Positions 44,002 through 54,767 of a stretch of DNA of 64,000 nucleotides are shown in pieces. The stretch is from positions 1,807,001 to 1,871,000 of the forward strand of contig NZ_AP024485.1 in the NCBI RefSeq assembly GCF_020886695.1, written 5' to 3'. The translations under genes and the position numbers were made by a program. Source of the DNA: Pseudodesulfovibrio sediminis (lineage in GTDB: Bacteria > Desulfobacterota > Desulfovibrionia > Desulfovibrionales > Desulfovibrionaceae). How positions within the stretch are numbered: position 1 is the first letter of the stretch; each line of letters starts with the position of its first letter. The notes beneath the pieces are model-generated. The model did not search any database. It was not told where the DNA came from and saw only the letters and a program-made list of their open reading frames with translations.

Positions 44002-44176
44002 GGCGGAAACGGTACGAGCGCAGGACTGCCATGTCAATGAAGGGACTGTGTTTTCCAGACACGACGCGCTTTCCTCACAATGCGATATTACCGTAAAATT
44101 AGTCTCCTTGACTTTTGTCACAATAAAATTCAAACACGAAAATCAATCAACATGTTTACATTGACATAATAAACGT

Positions 44177-45301
44177 ATGCACTCCATTTTTCGAACAATA
44201 CTCCTTGCCGCATGCATCCTGTCCTGTCTGCCAGCCTATGCGGGCGCGGAAGCGCCGGTACGCGTGACGCTCATCACCCCTGCCATCCCTGCGACCAATC
44301 TCTTCTGGAACCAGCTGTGCGGCTTCGCAAGAACTGCGGCAAAGGACCTGCACATGGACCTGACCATCATCGAGTGCAGAAACAGAATCGAAGTTGAAGA
44401 CAACGCCCGCAGGATACTCTCGGGTGACAACAAACCGGACTGCCTCATGTTCGTCTTCCAGGCCTCGCACAGTGAGAGCGTCCTCCGGATGGCCGATGCA
44501 GCGGGCGTCAAAGTAGTACTCTTCAACGCGGACATCTCTCCTAGCGCACGCAAGGTGATCGGTTGCCCGGGAAAACCGCATAGCAGCTGGATCGCTCATC
44601 TTTCGCCTGATGAGGAAACAGCCGGCCAATTACTGGCAGAACGTCTTCTCCGCGAGGCCAAGACACTGGGACTGACCGGATCAGAAGGAAAGTATCACCT
44701 CATCGGTCTTGGCGGCGGCCTTGAAACCACGGTTTCCAACACCCGAAAGGCAGGACTGACAAAAACAGTCGAACACTGCAAACAAACCCGCATCGACCGT
44801 TTTCTCCTGACCTACTGGGAATATGAAACAGCCAGGATTAAAACCGAATCCCTCCTCGAACTCTACCCGGACGCACGGATATATTGGACAGTCAGCGATA
44901 CCACCGCCCTCGGAGCCATCGAGGCCATAAAGAAAAAGGGACTGAAGCCCGGAACCGATATCGTGATCGGCGGAGTGGACTGGACCAGGCAAGGCATCAA
45001 CGCCGTCAGAAAGGGCGAACTGGTTGCTTCGACAGGCGGCCACTTCATGGAAGGAGGCTGGGCAATGGTGCTGATCTATGACTATTTCCATGGACACTAT
45101 TTCCATGATCTCGGCACCATGTTCCCCATACAGATGCAGCTCATAGACAAATCAAACTGTGCCAGATACATGCCCATCCTGCGCAAAGAGAACTGGAACA
45201 AGATCGACTTCAAGCAGTTCACCAGAACACACAACCCACGACTCAAGAAATACGACTTCAGCCCGGAGGCCGTGGTCAATCAACTTGCAGGGAAGCTGTA
45301 G
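44177..45301 (+). CDS. Periplasmic sugar-binding-like protein (Peripla_BP_4), orphan
   Basis: 374 residues. A signal peptide ends at PAYAGA. The mature part is a two-lobed type I periplasmic binding fold: ITPAIPATNLFWNQLCGFAR, LNADISPSARK-like hinge region, WTVSDTTALGAIEAIKKKGL and VIGGVDWTRQGI. No permease or ATPase gene follows, so it may serve a distant transporter or act as a ligand-sensing partner of a membrane sensor. It is preceded by an AT-rich promoter region and is probably monocistronic. Confidence 0.85.
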   Translation: MHSIFRTILLAACILSCLPAYAGAEAPVRVTLITPAIPATNLFWNQLCGFARTAAKDLHMDLTIIECRNRIEVEDNARRILSGDNKPDCLMFVFQASHSESVLRMADAAGVKVVLFNADISPSARKVIGCPGKPHSSWIAHLSPDEETAGQLLAERLLREAKTLGLTGSEGKYHLIGLGGGLETTVSNTRKAGLTKTVEHCKQTRIDRFLLTYWEYETARIKTESLLELYPDARIYWTVSDTTALGAIEAIKKKGLKPGTDIVIGGVDWTRQGINAVRKGELVASTGGHFMEGGWAMVLIYDYFHGHYFHDLGTMFPIQMQLIDKSNCARYMPILRKENWNKIDFKQFTRTHNPRLKKYDFSPEAVVNQLAGKL

Positions 45302-45347
45302 GGAAGCGGCCTGACAACCCGCCGCCCCTGTGCTAATACCTCTCTTC

Positions 45348-45749
45348 ATGGGGTTTATCACAAAACTACTGCCCGCCGGGTGGACCGGAACGCTCGGAGA
45401 TCTGGGTGAAGACGCCGCTGCCCGCTATCTCGAAACCAAGGGGTTTCGCATACTGGACCGCAACTGGCGCTTCCATCAGTGGGAGCTGGATCTCATCTGC
45501 AAAGACCGGGACACCCTCGTGTTCGTGGAAGTGAAAACCCGCAAGGCCAACTCCATGGCGACCCCGGGGGACGCTCTCACCCGGAAGAAACAGGCCCGAC
45601 TCGTCAAGGCGGCCAGCCACTACCTGACAAGGAAAGACCTGTGGGACACCCCCTGCCGTTTCGACCTGGCCGGCGTCATTGACAACGGGACCTCCATGGA
45701 CGTGGAACATATTGAAAACGCATTTGACCTCACCGGAATGAATATATGA
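45348..45749 (+). CDS. yraN: YraN/UPF0102 family nuclease-like protein
   Basis: 133 residues from the ATG at 45348. Holliday-junction-resolvase-like fold: GEDAAARYLETKGFRILDRN, then WELDLICKDRDTLVFVEVKT with the Asp, Glu and Lys of a PD-(D/E)XK nuclease site. Activity is not established for the family. The next gene, rsmI, overlaps it by 4 bases (ATGA). A GTG six codons upstream is an alternative start. Confidence 0.88.
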   Translation: MGFITKLLPAGWTGTLGDLGEDAAARYLETKGFRILDRNWRFHQWELDLICKDRDTLVFVEVKTRKANSMATPGDALTRKKQARLVKAASHYLTRKDLWDTPCRFDLAGVIDNGTSMDVEHIENAFDLTGMNI

Positions 45750-46573
45750 CCGACACAGGTACACTCTGGGTGGTGGCCACCCCTCTGGGCAACACGGACG
45801 ACCTGTCGCCCCGCGCCCGCGACATCCTGACCGAAGCCGACGTCATCCTGGCCGAGGACACTCGCCGCGCCGGGCTGCTCTTCAAACGGCTCGGGCTGGA
45901 ACGACATGGACGATTGATCTCCTTTTTCGAACATAACGAAGACAAGCGACTGCCCAGGGTGCTCGAACTCCTGGAAGAGGGTACCGAAGTCGCCCTCATC
46001 TCCGACGCAGGCACCCCGCTTCTGTCCGACCCCGGCTTCACACTGGTCCGGGCCTGCCGGGACCACGGCTTCACCGTGTCCCCCGTTCCCGGCCCCAGCG
46101 CACCGGTGGTCGCCCTGTCCGCCAGCGGCCTGCCTCCCCTGCCCTACACATTTCTCGGCTTCCTCCCGCGCAAGAAAAGCCAGACCGAAAAACTGCTCGC
46201 CGCCCACGGCCAGACAGGTGCCACGCTCGTTTTCTTCGAACGCAAATCCAGACTCGCAACAACCCTTGCAATCGCCCATGAAGCCCTGGGAGACCGGGAG
46301 TTCTGTGTGGCCCGGGAGCTGACCAAGGAGTATGAAGAGTTCATCCGCGGCGACCTCGGTTCACTGGGCGCGATGGACCTTGAACTGCGCGGCGAGTTGA
46401 CGGTAATCATCGGTCCTGCAGGAGAATCCGGCGACACCACGGAAGACGCCATACAACAACTGGTTGAAGAGGAATCCCTGGCAGGCGGCAAGCCCAAGGA
46501 GATCGCCCGGCGCGTGGCCGACCGCGCCAACGGCTGGACCTCCAAGGAAGTTTACGCCGTCATGCGCAAATAA
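45746..46573 (+). CDS. rsmI: 16S rRNA 2'-O-ribose C1402 methyltransferase
   Basis: 275 residues, tetrapyrrole-methylase fold. WVVATPLGNTDDLSPRA, LAEDTRRAGLL, SDAGTPLLSDPG and FFERKSRLATTL are RsmI signatures. It 2'-O-methylates C1402 of 16S rRNA with SAM. Start overlaps the yraN stop. Confidence 0.94.
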   Translation: MTDTGTLWVVATPLGNTDDLSPRARDILTEADVILAEDTRRAGLLFKRLGLERHGRLISFFEHNEDKRLPRVLELLEEGTEVALISDAGTPLLSDPGFTLVRACRDHGFTVSPVPGPSAPVVALSASGLPPLPYTFLGFLPRKKSQTEKLLAAHGQTGATLVFFERKSRLATTLAIAHEALGDREFCVARELTKEYEEFIRGDLGSLGAMDLELRGELTVIIGPAGESGDTTEDAIQQLVEEESLAGGKPKEIARRVADRANGWTSKEVYAVMRK

Positions 46574-46778
46574 AATATCGCCACTTTTACGGGCTGTCCG
46601 GGCCCCTCCGGTATACCCGCATGCTCCCTTGATTCGAGCGGGAAAGTGCAAAAAACGACCTGTGTTGACTTCTGATAACACCTGTCACAAGTTGGCGCGG
46701 CCTGCACGCCCGGACCATGACGGACCACGAACGCCAGGGCACGCATTCACTACAACGAGACCATTTCAGAGACATCCA

Positions 46779-47753
46779 ATGAGCTTGAAAGAACTACACC
46801 GCAAAGTCCTTGAAGGACGCACTCTCTACGATGCCGACATCAGGTACATCGTGCACCTGCCTGACGATCGTCTCCCGGAGCTGCTCCAGTATGCGCACGC
46901 CATCAGGATGACGCATTTCAACACCACCATCGGACTGTGCGCCATCATCAACGCCAAATCCGGCACCTGCTCCGAAGACTGCTCGTTCTGCGCCCAGTCG
47001 GGCCATCACAACACGCACAGCCCGGAGTATCCGCTCATTTCAGCCGACGAAATACAGACGGCCGCCCGCAGGGCCCAAAGCCATGGCGTGACCCGCTTCG
47101 GCATCGTCGCCAGCGGCAAGCTGGTTGGGGACAAGGATCTGCACGGCTTTGCCCAGAGCATCCAAAAAGTCGCGGAGCTTGGTATGCACCCCGACCTGTC
47201 GCCGGGCACCCTTGATGTGGGCCAATTAAAAACATTGGAAAAGGCGGGATTGAAGGGCTATCATCACAATCTGGAAACATCGGCGTCCTTTTTCCCCCGC
47301 ATGTGCTCCACGCATGCCTATGAAGAGGATGTGGCCGCTGTCAGGTCAGGCATTGAAGCCGGACTGTATGTCTGCTCCGGCGGCATATTCGGCATAGGCG
47401 AATCATGGGAGGATCGGATCGAGCTGGCCCTGCTGCTCAGGGAATTGGGCGTACAGTCCATCCCCATAAATTTCCTGCACCCCATTCCCGGAACGCCTCT
47501 TGAAAACCGGGAGGTGTTGACACCGGCAGAGGCCCTCAAGGTCGTTGCCCTGTATCGCTTCCTCCTGCCTGACCGCGCATTGCGCATCTGTGGTGGCCGC
47601 GTGACGGTGTTCGGCAATACGCGAAAGCACGAGTTGCTCGCCTCCGGTGCCAACGGACTGATGGTCGGCGATTACCTGACCACCAAAGGAGGCTGCGTTG
47701 CCTCCGATCTGGACGAAATAAACAAAGCCGGTCTGACCCCGGCGGCAGGGTAG
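46779..47753 (+). CDS. bioB: Biotin synthase
   Basis: 324 residues from the ATG at 46779. Radical-SAM motif CSEDCSFCAQS (Cys64, Cys68, Cys71), then YHHNLETSASFF, FGIGESWEDRI, INFLHPIPGTPLE and a C-terminal NGLMVGDYLTTKG. Inserts sulfur into dethiobiotin. Only 6 bases separate it from the first bioY, so synthesis and uptake of biotin are co-expressed; the 205-base leader shows no clear regulator site. Confidence 0.95.
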   Translation: MSLKELHRKVLEGRTLYDADIRYIVHLPDDRLPELLQYAHAIRMTHFNTTIGLCAIINAKSGTCSEDCSFCAQSGHHNTHSPEYPLISADEIQTAARRAQSHGVTRFGIVASGKLVGDKDLHGFAQSIQKVAELGMHPDLSPGTLDVGQLKTLEKAGLKGYHHNLETSASFFPRMCSTHAYEEDVAAVRSGIEAGLYVCSGGIFGIGESWEDRIELALLLRELGVQSIPINFLHPIPGTPLENREVLTPAEALKVVALYRFLLPDRALRICGGRVTVFGNTRKHELLASGANGLMVGDYLTTKGGCVASDLDEINKAGLTPAAG

Positions 47754-47759
47754 GACTAT

Positions 47760-48311
47760 ATGACCACCAATTCACTGACCGATCTGCACAGGCTTGTCTG
47801 GACCGCGCTCCTGGCCGCCCTCATCGGCGCCGGAGCCTACCTCATCATCCCCATCGGGCCGGTGCCGGTCTCCATGCAGCCGTTCTTCATTTTTCTCGCA
47901 GGCTATGCACTCGGTCCCAAACACGGGGCGCTGGCCGTGGCGCTCTACCTGCTGGCCGGGACCGTCGGCCTGCCTGTTTTCTCTGGCGGCAAATCAGGGC
48001 TGGGCCATCTCCTCGGCCCTACCGGCGGCTATCTGTTCGGTTTCGTGCTGTCAGCCTGGCTGTGCGGCCTAGCCCGCAAAGCCGACCAGACCATCCCGTG
48101 GATTGCCGGGCTGCTGTATGGTTGCGCCGCGCTGATTGTCGCCTATGGTGTCGGTGTCATCTGGCTCAAGTTCACCCTCTCCCTTGAATGGTACAAGGCT
48201 GTGACCATCGGCGTACTCCCGTTCATACCCTGGGACGCCATCAAGATCGTGGTCGCTCTGGTCTGTGGCCGCCACCTCATGAAATTCAGTTTTCTTCCGG
48301 GCCAGAGATAG
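47760..48311 (+). CDS. bioY: Biotin transporter BioY, first copy
   Basis: 183 residues, about six membrane segments. The BioY signature region is intact: IPIGPVPVSMQPFFIFLAGY, ALYLLAGTVGLPVF, and SGLGHLLGPTGGYL. It is the substrate-binding S component of an ECF biotin importer; no bioM/bioN gene is here, so it works alone or with a shared energising module. Shares most of its sequence pattern with the second copy downstream. Confidence 0.92.
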   Translation: MTTNSLTDLHRLVWTALLAALIGAGAYLIIPIGPVPVSMQPFFIFLAGYALGPKHGALAVALYLLAGTVGLPVFSGGKSGLGHLLGPTGGYLFGFVLSAWLCGLARKADQTIPWIAGLLYGCAALIVAYGVGVIWLKFTLSLEWYKAVTIGVLPFIPWDAIKIVVALVCGRHLMKFSFLPGQR

Positions 48312-48420
48312 GATACACAAAGGGTCCCACACGCAGCGCGGCGGCGGAAACTGGACAGTCAGAAGACTGTATGCTTTGATGCGATCCCGTTCCTGTTCAT
48401 TACATTAGTAAGGAAAAAAA

Positions 48421-48972
48421 ATGCATAAGACCTCTTTGGCCGACCTTCATCAGCTTGTCTGGACCGCACTCATGGCCGCCCTCATCGGCGCCGGTGCATA
48501 TATTTATGTTCCTATCGGACCGGTTCCCGTGTCCATGCAGACCTTTTTCGTCACCCTGGCCGGGTTCGTACTCGGTCCCAAACGGGGCATGCTGGCCGTG
48601 GGCCTTTACCTGCTGGCCGGAACCATTGGCCTGCCCGTCTTTGCCGGCGGCACATCCGGCCTGGGTCACCTCCTCGGTCCCACCGGCGGTTTTCTCATCG
48701 GCTTCATGCTCTCGGCCATGATCTGCGGCATCGCCCGCAAACAGAACGAAGGCGTGACCTGGGTTCGAGGCATCATCTTCGGCCTGCTCGGCATGGTCGC
48801 CCTGTTCGTCGTGGGCGCAGGCTGGCTGAAGTTCTCTCTGGACTTCACATGGATGAAGAGCTGGTCCGTGGCCGTGGCTCCGTTCCTCGTGTGGGGAGCC
48901 ATCAAGACCGCAGCAGCCCTGGCGACATGCCGGTATCTGACCAAGTTCAACCTTCTACCGGTCCACGCCTAA
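48421..48972 (+). CDS. bioY: Biotin transporter BioY, second copy
   Basis: 183 residues, six membrane segments, with the same motifs as the first copy (VPIGPVPVSMQTFFVTLAGF, GLPVFAGGTSGLGHLLGPTG). The same length and near-identical N-terminal pattern (LADLHQLVWTALMAALIGAG) point to tandem gene duplication. AAGGA precedes the ATG. The PTS IID gene starts 15 bases downstream. Confidence 0.92.
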   Translation: MHKTSLADLHQLVWTALMAALIGAGAYIYVPIGPVPVSMQTFFVTLAGFVLGPKRGMLAVGLYLLAGTIGLPVFAGGTSGLGHLLGPTGGFLIGFMLSAMICGIARKQNEGVTWVRGIIFGLLGMVALFVVGAGWLKFSLDFTWMKSWSVAVAPFLVWGAIKTAAALATCRYLTKFNLLPVHA

Positions 48973-48987
48973 CAGGACAAGGACTCC

Positions 48988-49779
48988 ATGGTGGATAGAG
49001 TGCTCCCGCCCATGCGGCCCGACTCCAGGTCAATGGCCTTTGTGCGCAGTTTCCTGCGCTGCTATATGGTGGGAGCGGGTTTCAACACCCGTGGCATGCA
49101 GAACATCGGCCTCATGTACGCCATGCAGCCGGGTCTCTATGCCATCCATGACGACCCCAAGGAGCTCAAGGCGGCCCTGAAGCGGTACGCCAGCCACTAC
49201 CAGTCGCATCCTTTCTGGACGCCCTGTCTGGTCGGCATCCTGTTGAATGTGGAGACGTCCATCGCAGGCGGCCATTTTCCGCCCAAAATGCTGGCCAAGG
49301 TCAGGGACACGACCACCTACACCCTCTCAGCCATCGGGGACTCGGTCTTTGCCGGCAGCCTGCTTATCTTCTGGGCGTTGGCGACCATCTGTCTGCTGCT
49401 GAGCGGGTACGGCATAGCCGCATTCGTTCTCGGGGCGTGCTGCATGCTGAGCCTTCAGGTGTTCCGTGCGCTCACCTTTATCGGCGGGACAAAGTACGGA
49501 TTTCAGTTTTTGCAAAAGCTGAAAAAATGGGACCTCATCAACTGGGGACGCCGGGTCAAGTATGCCAACGCCGGGCTCATGCTCTGGCTTTGGACGCTCA
49601 TCTGGCCACGCCCCTACACCGTTTGGGAGCTGCTTCTGGGAACGACGGCGCTCATGATTTTTGCCCGCTTCGTGCGCACAGGGTTTCTCTCGCGCGTACT
49701 GGCGGTGGCGGTTTTTCTGGTAATGATCACGTTCTATCCCTTGTTTGAGGAAGTGATCAGACAGGCTTTTAACTTGTGA
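48988..49779 (+). CDS. PTS system mannose-family IID component
   Basis: 263 residues. N-terminal FVRSFLRCYMVGAGFNTRGM and QNIGLMYAMQPGL and the ELKAALKRYASHYQSHP segment are characteristic of mannose/fructose/sorbose-family IID. Two to four membrane segments lie in the C-terminal half. No IIA, IIB or IIC gene is in the window, so transport capacity cannot be judged; in related bacteria the system may be mainly regulatory. Confidence 0.85.
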   Translation: MVDRVLPPMRPDSRSMAFVRSFLRCYMVGAGFNTRGMQNIGLMYAMQPGLYAIHDDPKELKAALKRYASHYQSHPFWTPCLVGILLNVETSIAGGHFPPKMLAKVRDTTTYTLSAIGDSVFAGSLLIFWALATICLLLSGYGIAAFVLGACCMLSLQVFRALTFIGGTKYGFQFLQKLKKWDLINWGRRVKYANAGLMLWLWTLIWPRPYTVWELLLGTTALMIFARFVRTGFLSRVLAVAVFLVMITFYPLFEEVIRQAFNL

Positions 49780-49829
49780 TTTTCGTTTCAATCAGCCATA
49801 TACTATGGTTTGAAGAAGCAGGTTCATAT

Positions 49830-50138
49830 ATGACGGAAGAAACTACGACATCCACATCAGCCGCTGGCCATTACCTGTCCAGACAGGTGATCGTGGCCAG
49901 CGAAAACGGATTACACGCACGACCTGCCGGAAGGCTGGCCCAGGAGGCGCAGTCCTTCGAGGCAAGCATCTCCATCGTCTCTGACGAACAGGTAGTGGAT
50001 GCCAAATCCATTCTCGACGTGCTGACACTGGCTGCCGGCCCTGGCCACATTCTTGAATTGCGGGCCACGGGCACAGATGCCGAAGAGGCTCTCAACCGTT
50101 TGTCGGAACTGTTTAAAAACAAATTCGAAGAGGCATAG
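49830..50138 (+). CDS. PTS phosphocarrier protein HPr
   Basis: 102 residues from the ATG at 49830, with AGCAGG upstream. The phosphorylation site is His29 in GLHARPAGRLA, and the regulatory serine position is Ser60 in DAKSILDVL. A serine/threonine-rich N-terminal extension of about 14 residues is longer than usual. Carries the phosphoryl group from EI, whose gene starts directly after its stop codon. Confidence 0.93.
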   Translation: MTEETTTSTSAAGHYLSRQVIVASENGLHARPAGRLAQEAQSFEASISIVSDEQVVDAKSILDVLTLAAGPGHILELRATGTDAEEALNRLSELFKNKFEEA

Positions 50139-51923
<1,785 letters not shown>

Positions 51924-51932
51924 GCACTCCAC

Positions 51933-52415
51933 ATGGGCAAGAAAAAAAAGAAATCCAAGGTCACTCCAAACACCATCGGTACCAACAAACAGGCCCGACG
52001 GTTGTATGAAATACTCGAAACCTTTGAAGCGGGCATTTCCCTGGTGGGCAGTGAAGTCAAATCCCTGCGCGGCGGACATGTCTCGTTCAAGGACGGCTAT
52101 GTACAGTTCCGCGACAACTCCGCCTTTCTGGTGGGGGTGCACATCGCGCCTTACGACAAGACCGGCCTGTACGACCAGCATGACCCGGAACGGCCCAGAC
52201 GCCTGCTCCTGCACAAGGCGGAGATCACGGTACTCAAAGACAAGACGGAACAGAAAGGGTTGAGCGTAATCCCCATGAAGATGTATTTCAGCCGGGGCAA
52301 GGTCAAAGTCCTGCTCGGACTGGGACGTGGTAAAAACGTCCACTCCAAGAAGCAGGACCTCAAGGCCAAAGATATAGCCCGAGACACCGCTCGGCAACTG
52401 GCCTCGTATAAATAG
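51933..52415 (+). CDS. smpB: SsrA-binding protein SmpB
   Basis: 160 residues. [39 protein letters not shown], and a basic C-terminal tail ([15 protein letters not shown]). Delivers tmRNA to stalled ribosomes. The tmRNA gene itself was not found in the window. Starts 9 bases after ptsI. Confidence 0.94.
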   Translation: MGKKKKKSKVTPNTIGTNKQARRLYEILETFEAGISLVGSEVKSLRGGHVSFKDGYVQFRDNSAFLVGVHIAPYDKTGLYDQHDPERPRRLLLHKAEITVLKDKTEQKGLSVIPMKMYFSRGKVKVLLGLGRGKNVHSKKQDLKAKDIARDTARQLASYK

Positions 52416-52436
52416 CCTAAGCTCGAATGCGAACAC

Positions 52437-52468
52437 CAAAAAGGCCGCTCCTCAGGGAGCGGCCTTTT
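52437..52468. terminator. Bidirectional terminator after smpB
   Basis: AAAAGGCCGCTCC-TCAG-GGAGCGGCCTTTT, perfectly symmetric. Ends smpB on the plus strand and the membrane-protein gene on the minus strand. Confidence 0.93.
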
Positions 52469-52503
52469 ACATGCACTTGTTTTCTGTTCGGAGACGACCT
52501 CAC

Positions 52504-53139
52504 CTAAACGGTTGTCTTCGGCCCCCTCTGTGTCATCCGCTGAACTCGCGTCTTCACTTTCACAAGTCCGGCACGAGTCGTCTGCCGCCATGTGGGCCGC
52601 TCTCCGGCACCGGTGCCGCCCACCCTGCTGACGCTCCCGGCCTGGCTTGCCACAGACTGAATGACCTGAGGTACCAACCGTTCGGAAAAGCCCGCGAGAA
52701 AGCTCCAAAACATCATCTTCGCCATGTCCTGCCCAGATGCCGGACTGGTCTTCTGCAAAAAATTCGGTATGTCAATTGCCCGGTCGTGGATGAATTCCGG
52801 AATGTAAAACTTGGGAAAGATGTCGAGATCCATAATCTCCGTCAAAAAGAGGACATACAGCACCAACGCAAAAATGCCGCCGAACAGCGGTATTATGAGG
52901 ACCGACGCCCAGGACTTGGAAAGGAGATCCAGCTCATCGTCATCAATGCTCGTCAGCCGTTGCTGAATACTCACGAACCCGCCCAGTATGCCGCAGCCAA
53001 AGACCACGGCTGTGATCAGTATCCCCTTGTTGAACAGCATGCCTCCCAGAAAGAGGAGCGCCGTACCGGCAAGCGCCCCCCCGGAACAGAGAAGCAGTTG
53101 CCGTGAGATGAGCATGATCTTCCGTCTGCGTTCTTTCAT
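52504..53139 (-). CDS. Membrane protein of unknown function, downstream of rnhB
   Basis: 211 residues from the ATG at 53139 (GAAGGAAGG upstream). Three membrane segments (about 8-30, 35-55 and 75-98), followed by a helical region with FLAGFSERLVPQVIQSVASQ and a basic C-terminal tail. I recognise no family. It follows rnhB on the same strand after 114 bases, so it may share that transcript. Confidence 0.7.
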   Translation of the reverse strand: MKERRRKIMLISRQLLLCSGGALAGTALLFLGGMLFNKGILITAVVFGCGILGGFVSIQQRLTSIDDDELDLLSKSWASVLIIPLFGGIFALVLYVLFLTEIMDLDIFPKFYIPEFIHDRAIDIPNFLQKTSPASGQDMAKMMFWSFLAGFSERLVPQVIQSVASQAGSVSRVGGTGAGERPTWRQTTRAGLVKVKTRVQRMTQRGPKTTV

Positions 53140-53253
53140 GATATCCTTCCTTCGGCTCTGTCGGGATAAAAGAGCCACGTATATGCGATACGGTATACCA
53201 CGCCACACAATCTAAAACAAGCTGACGTCTAACGCAGGGGAATAACGGAGAGA

Positions 53254-53895
53254 TCAGAACAGACTGGCCTGTTCCTGCTTTTTTTCTTCGGGTTTGACAC
53301 CACCAAAAGTGAGGCGGTGCATTTTGCATGGGCCGAGTGTTTTGACGGCCTCCATGTGCGCCTTGGTGCCGTAGCCCATGTGCTTGGAAATCCCGTAACC
53401 GGGATACCGTTTGGCGAGCTTGACCATCAGGCGGTCACGAAAGGTCTTGGCCATGATTGAGGCCGCTGAGATGGCCGGAATCTTGCCGTCGCCCTGAATA
53501 ACGAATTCTTGCGGGATATGCAGCTTCAAGGCATACGGCGGGATGGTCTTGTTGCCATCGATCTGAAGGAATTTCGGCTGAACATTGAGATGCCGCACGG
53601 CACGCCCCATGGCCCTGAAGGTGGCCTGAAGGATGTTGATCTCGTCGATCTCCGGTGCCCATGATACGCCGATGGTCCAAGCCACGGCCTGCTCGCGGAT
53701 AAGGTCGTAGAGAACTTCCCGTTTGGCGGCAGTGAGCTTCTTGGAGTCCGTCAGCCCCGGCAGATCGTACTCGACAGGCAGGATGCACGCCCCGGCCACC
53801 ACAGGCCCGGCCAGACAGCCGCGCCCGGCTTCGTCCACGCCCGCTATCTCGGTGGGCGCATACCCGCTCTGATCATACAATGTAACCTGACTCAT
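53254..53895 (-). CDS. rnhB: Ribonuclease HII
   Basis: 213 residues from the ATG at 53895 (GGAGGAATC upstream). Catalytic acids in [18 protein letters not shown] and [24 protein letters not shown], and a C-terminal [17 protein letters not shown]. Removes ribonucleotides from DNA. In this order it normally follows rplS directly; here the tandem repeats intervene, each with a terminator on this strand, so it probably has its own promoter. Confidence 0.94.
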   Translation of the reverse strand: MSQVTLYDQSGYAPTEIAGVDEAGRGCLAGPVVAGACILPVEYDLPGLTDSKKLTAAKREVLYDLIREQAVAWTIGVSWAPEIDEINILQATFRAMGRAVRHLNVQPKFLQIDGNKTIPPYALKLHIPQEFVIQGDGKIPAISAASIMAKTFRDRLMVKLAKRYPGYGISKHMGYGTKAHMEAVKTLGPCKMHRLTFGGVKPEEKKQEQASLF

Positions 53896-54034
53896 CCGAT
53901 TCCTCCGCGCCTCTTCTGCCTCAAAACCGAAAAAATAGCCACAGGGACACACCCCGAGTTTTACGAACGAAGCAAGAACGGCGGCATGCCCGAAAGGAAG
54001 AGGAGCATACAAATAGCTGGTTACGCGTAACCCC

Positions 54035-54205
54035 AACCACAAAAGCCCGAAGTGTCAGAAGACACTCCGGGCATATACTCACAAAGGATTCAGGATATTT
54101 TTGGAGAAGTGGTGAGATGTGCCGATGCGAACGAAACTCAGGACCGCCGCGTATTCCCATACGCAAGGGTCTGCATTTCGAGAGCAGCGGTGCAGATCGC
54201 CGCTT
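54035..54205 (-). ncRNA. Tandem repeat unit, candidate small RNA (distal copy)
   Basis: On the minus strand: stem GCGG/CCGC, hairpin GACC-ctt-GCGTAT-GGGA-ATACGC-ggc-GGTC, a single-stranded stretch with CACCACTTCTCC, then the terminator at 54041-54072. The copy differs from the other mostly outside predicted stems. Confidence 0.45.
54041..54072 (-). terminator. Terminator in repeat copy 1
   Basis: Minus strand GCCCGGAGTGTC-TTCT-GACACTTCGGGC, a 12-bp stem with one G-U pair, then TTTTGTGG. Confidence 0.85.
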
Positions 54206-54218
54206 GTCACGAGGCACA

Positions 54219-54389
54219 AACCACAAAAGCCCGAAGTGTCAGAAGACACTCCGGGCGTATACTCACAAAGGATTTGAGAATTTTTTGGAGAAGGGGTGAG
54301 ATGTGCCGATGCGAACGAAATTCAGGACCGCCGCGTATTCCCATACGCAAGGGTCTGTGTTTCGAGAGCAGCGGTGCAGATCGCCGCTT
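54219..54389 (-). ncRNA. Tandem repeat unit, candidate small RNA (rplS-proximal copy)
   Basis: Same organisation 184 bases away, with CACCCCTTCTCC in the single-stranded part, a sequence complementary to ribosome-binding sites of the GGAGAAGG type. It begins 10 bases after the rplS stop codon, so it may be cut from the rplS 3' end or have its own promoter; I see no clear promoter. Confidence 0.45.
54225..54256 (-). terminator. Terminator in repeat copy 2
   Basis: Same 12-bp hairpin as in the other copy, followed by TTTTGTGG. Confidence 0.85.
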
Positions 54390-54399
54390 ATCCGAAAAA

Positions 54400-54750
54400 T
54401 TATTCCCAGATCTGCTTGGACTTGATGCGTGCAGCCTTACCACGCAGTTCGCGCAGGTAATAGATGCGGCTACGACGAACTTTACCTTCGGAAACCACTT
54501 CGACGCGGTCGATGAAGGGGGAGTTCATGGGGAACACACGCTCAACGCCGATACCGTCGGAAATCTTGCGAACGGTAAAGGTGGAGTTGGTGGTGCCACG
54601 ACGACGACGAAGAACTGCGCCCTGGAAGACCTGGATACGCTCTTTTTCGCCCTCAATAATACGGTAGTGAACCTTGACGGTGTCACCGGCCTTGAACTGG
54701 GGCATATCCAAACGGATGTGTTCGGATTCAATTTTCTTGATGATGTCCAT
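54400..54750 (-). CDS. rplS: 50S ribosomal protein L19
   Basis: 116 residues, typical length. [34 protein letters not shown] and [19 protein letters not shown] are L19 signatures. It sits at the 30S-50S interface. Follows trmD by 17 bases in the same operon. Confidence 0.96.
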   Translation of the reverse strand: MDIIKKIESEHIRLDMPQFKAGDTVKVHYRIIEGEKERIQVFQGAVLRRRRGTTNSTFTVRKISDGIGVERVFPMNSPFIDRVEVVSEGKVRRSRIYYLRELRGKAARIKSKQIWE

Positions 54751-54767
54751 GATAATCTCCTAAATTC

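Larger units (their letters stand above)
53896..54399. other. Intergenic region filled by two tandem 171-bp repeats
   Basis: 504 bases between rplS and rnhB. 54035-54205 and 54219-54389 are near-identical; 53896-54034 holds nothing recognised. Frames are open across the repeats in several registers, but none has a ribosome-binding site and none looks like a protein family. Confidence 0.7.

Noticed and set aside
44002-44133. 44-residue N-terminal extension of the FAD subunit
   Set aside because: Begins at TTG without a ribosome-binding site and does not resemble the family; the ATG at 44001 was chosen.
46640-46700. Possible BirA-type operator before bioB (GTTGAC..GTCACAA)
   Set aside because: Half-sites match the known BirA consensus only partly and the spacing is wrong; not enough to call.
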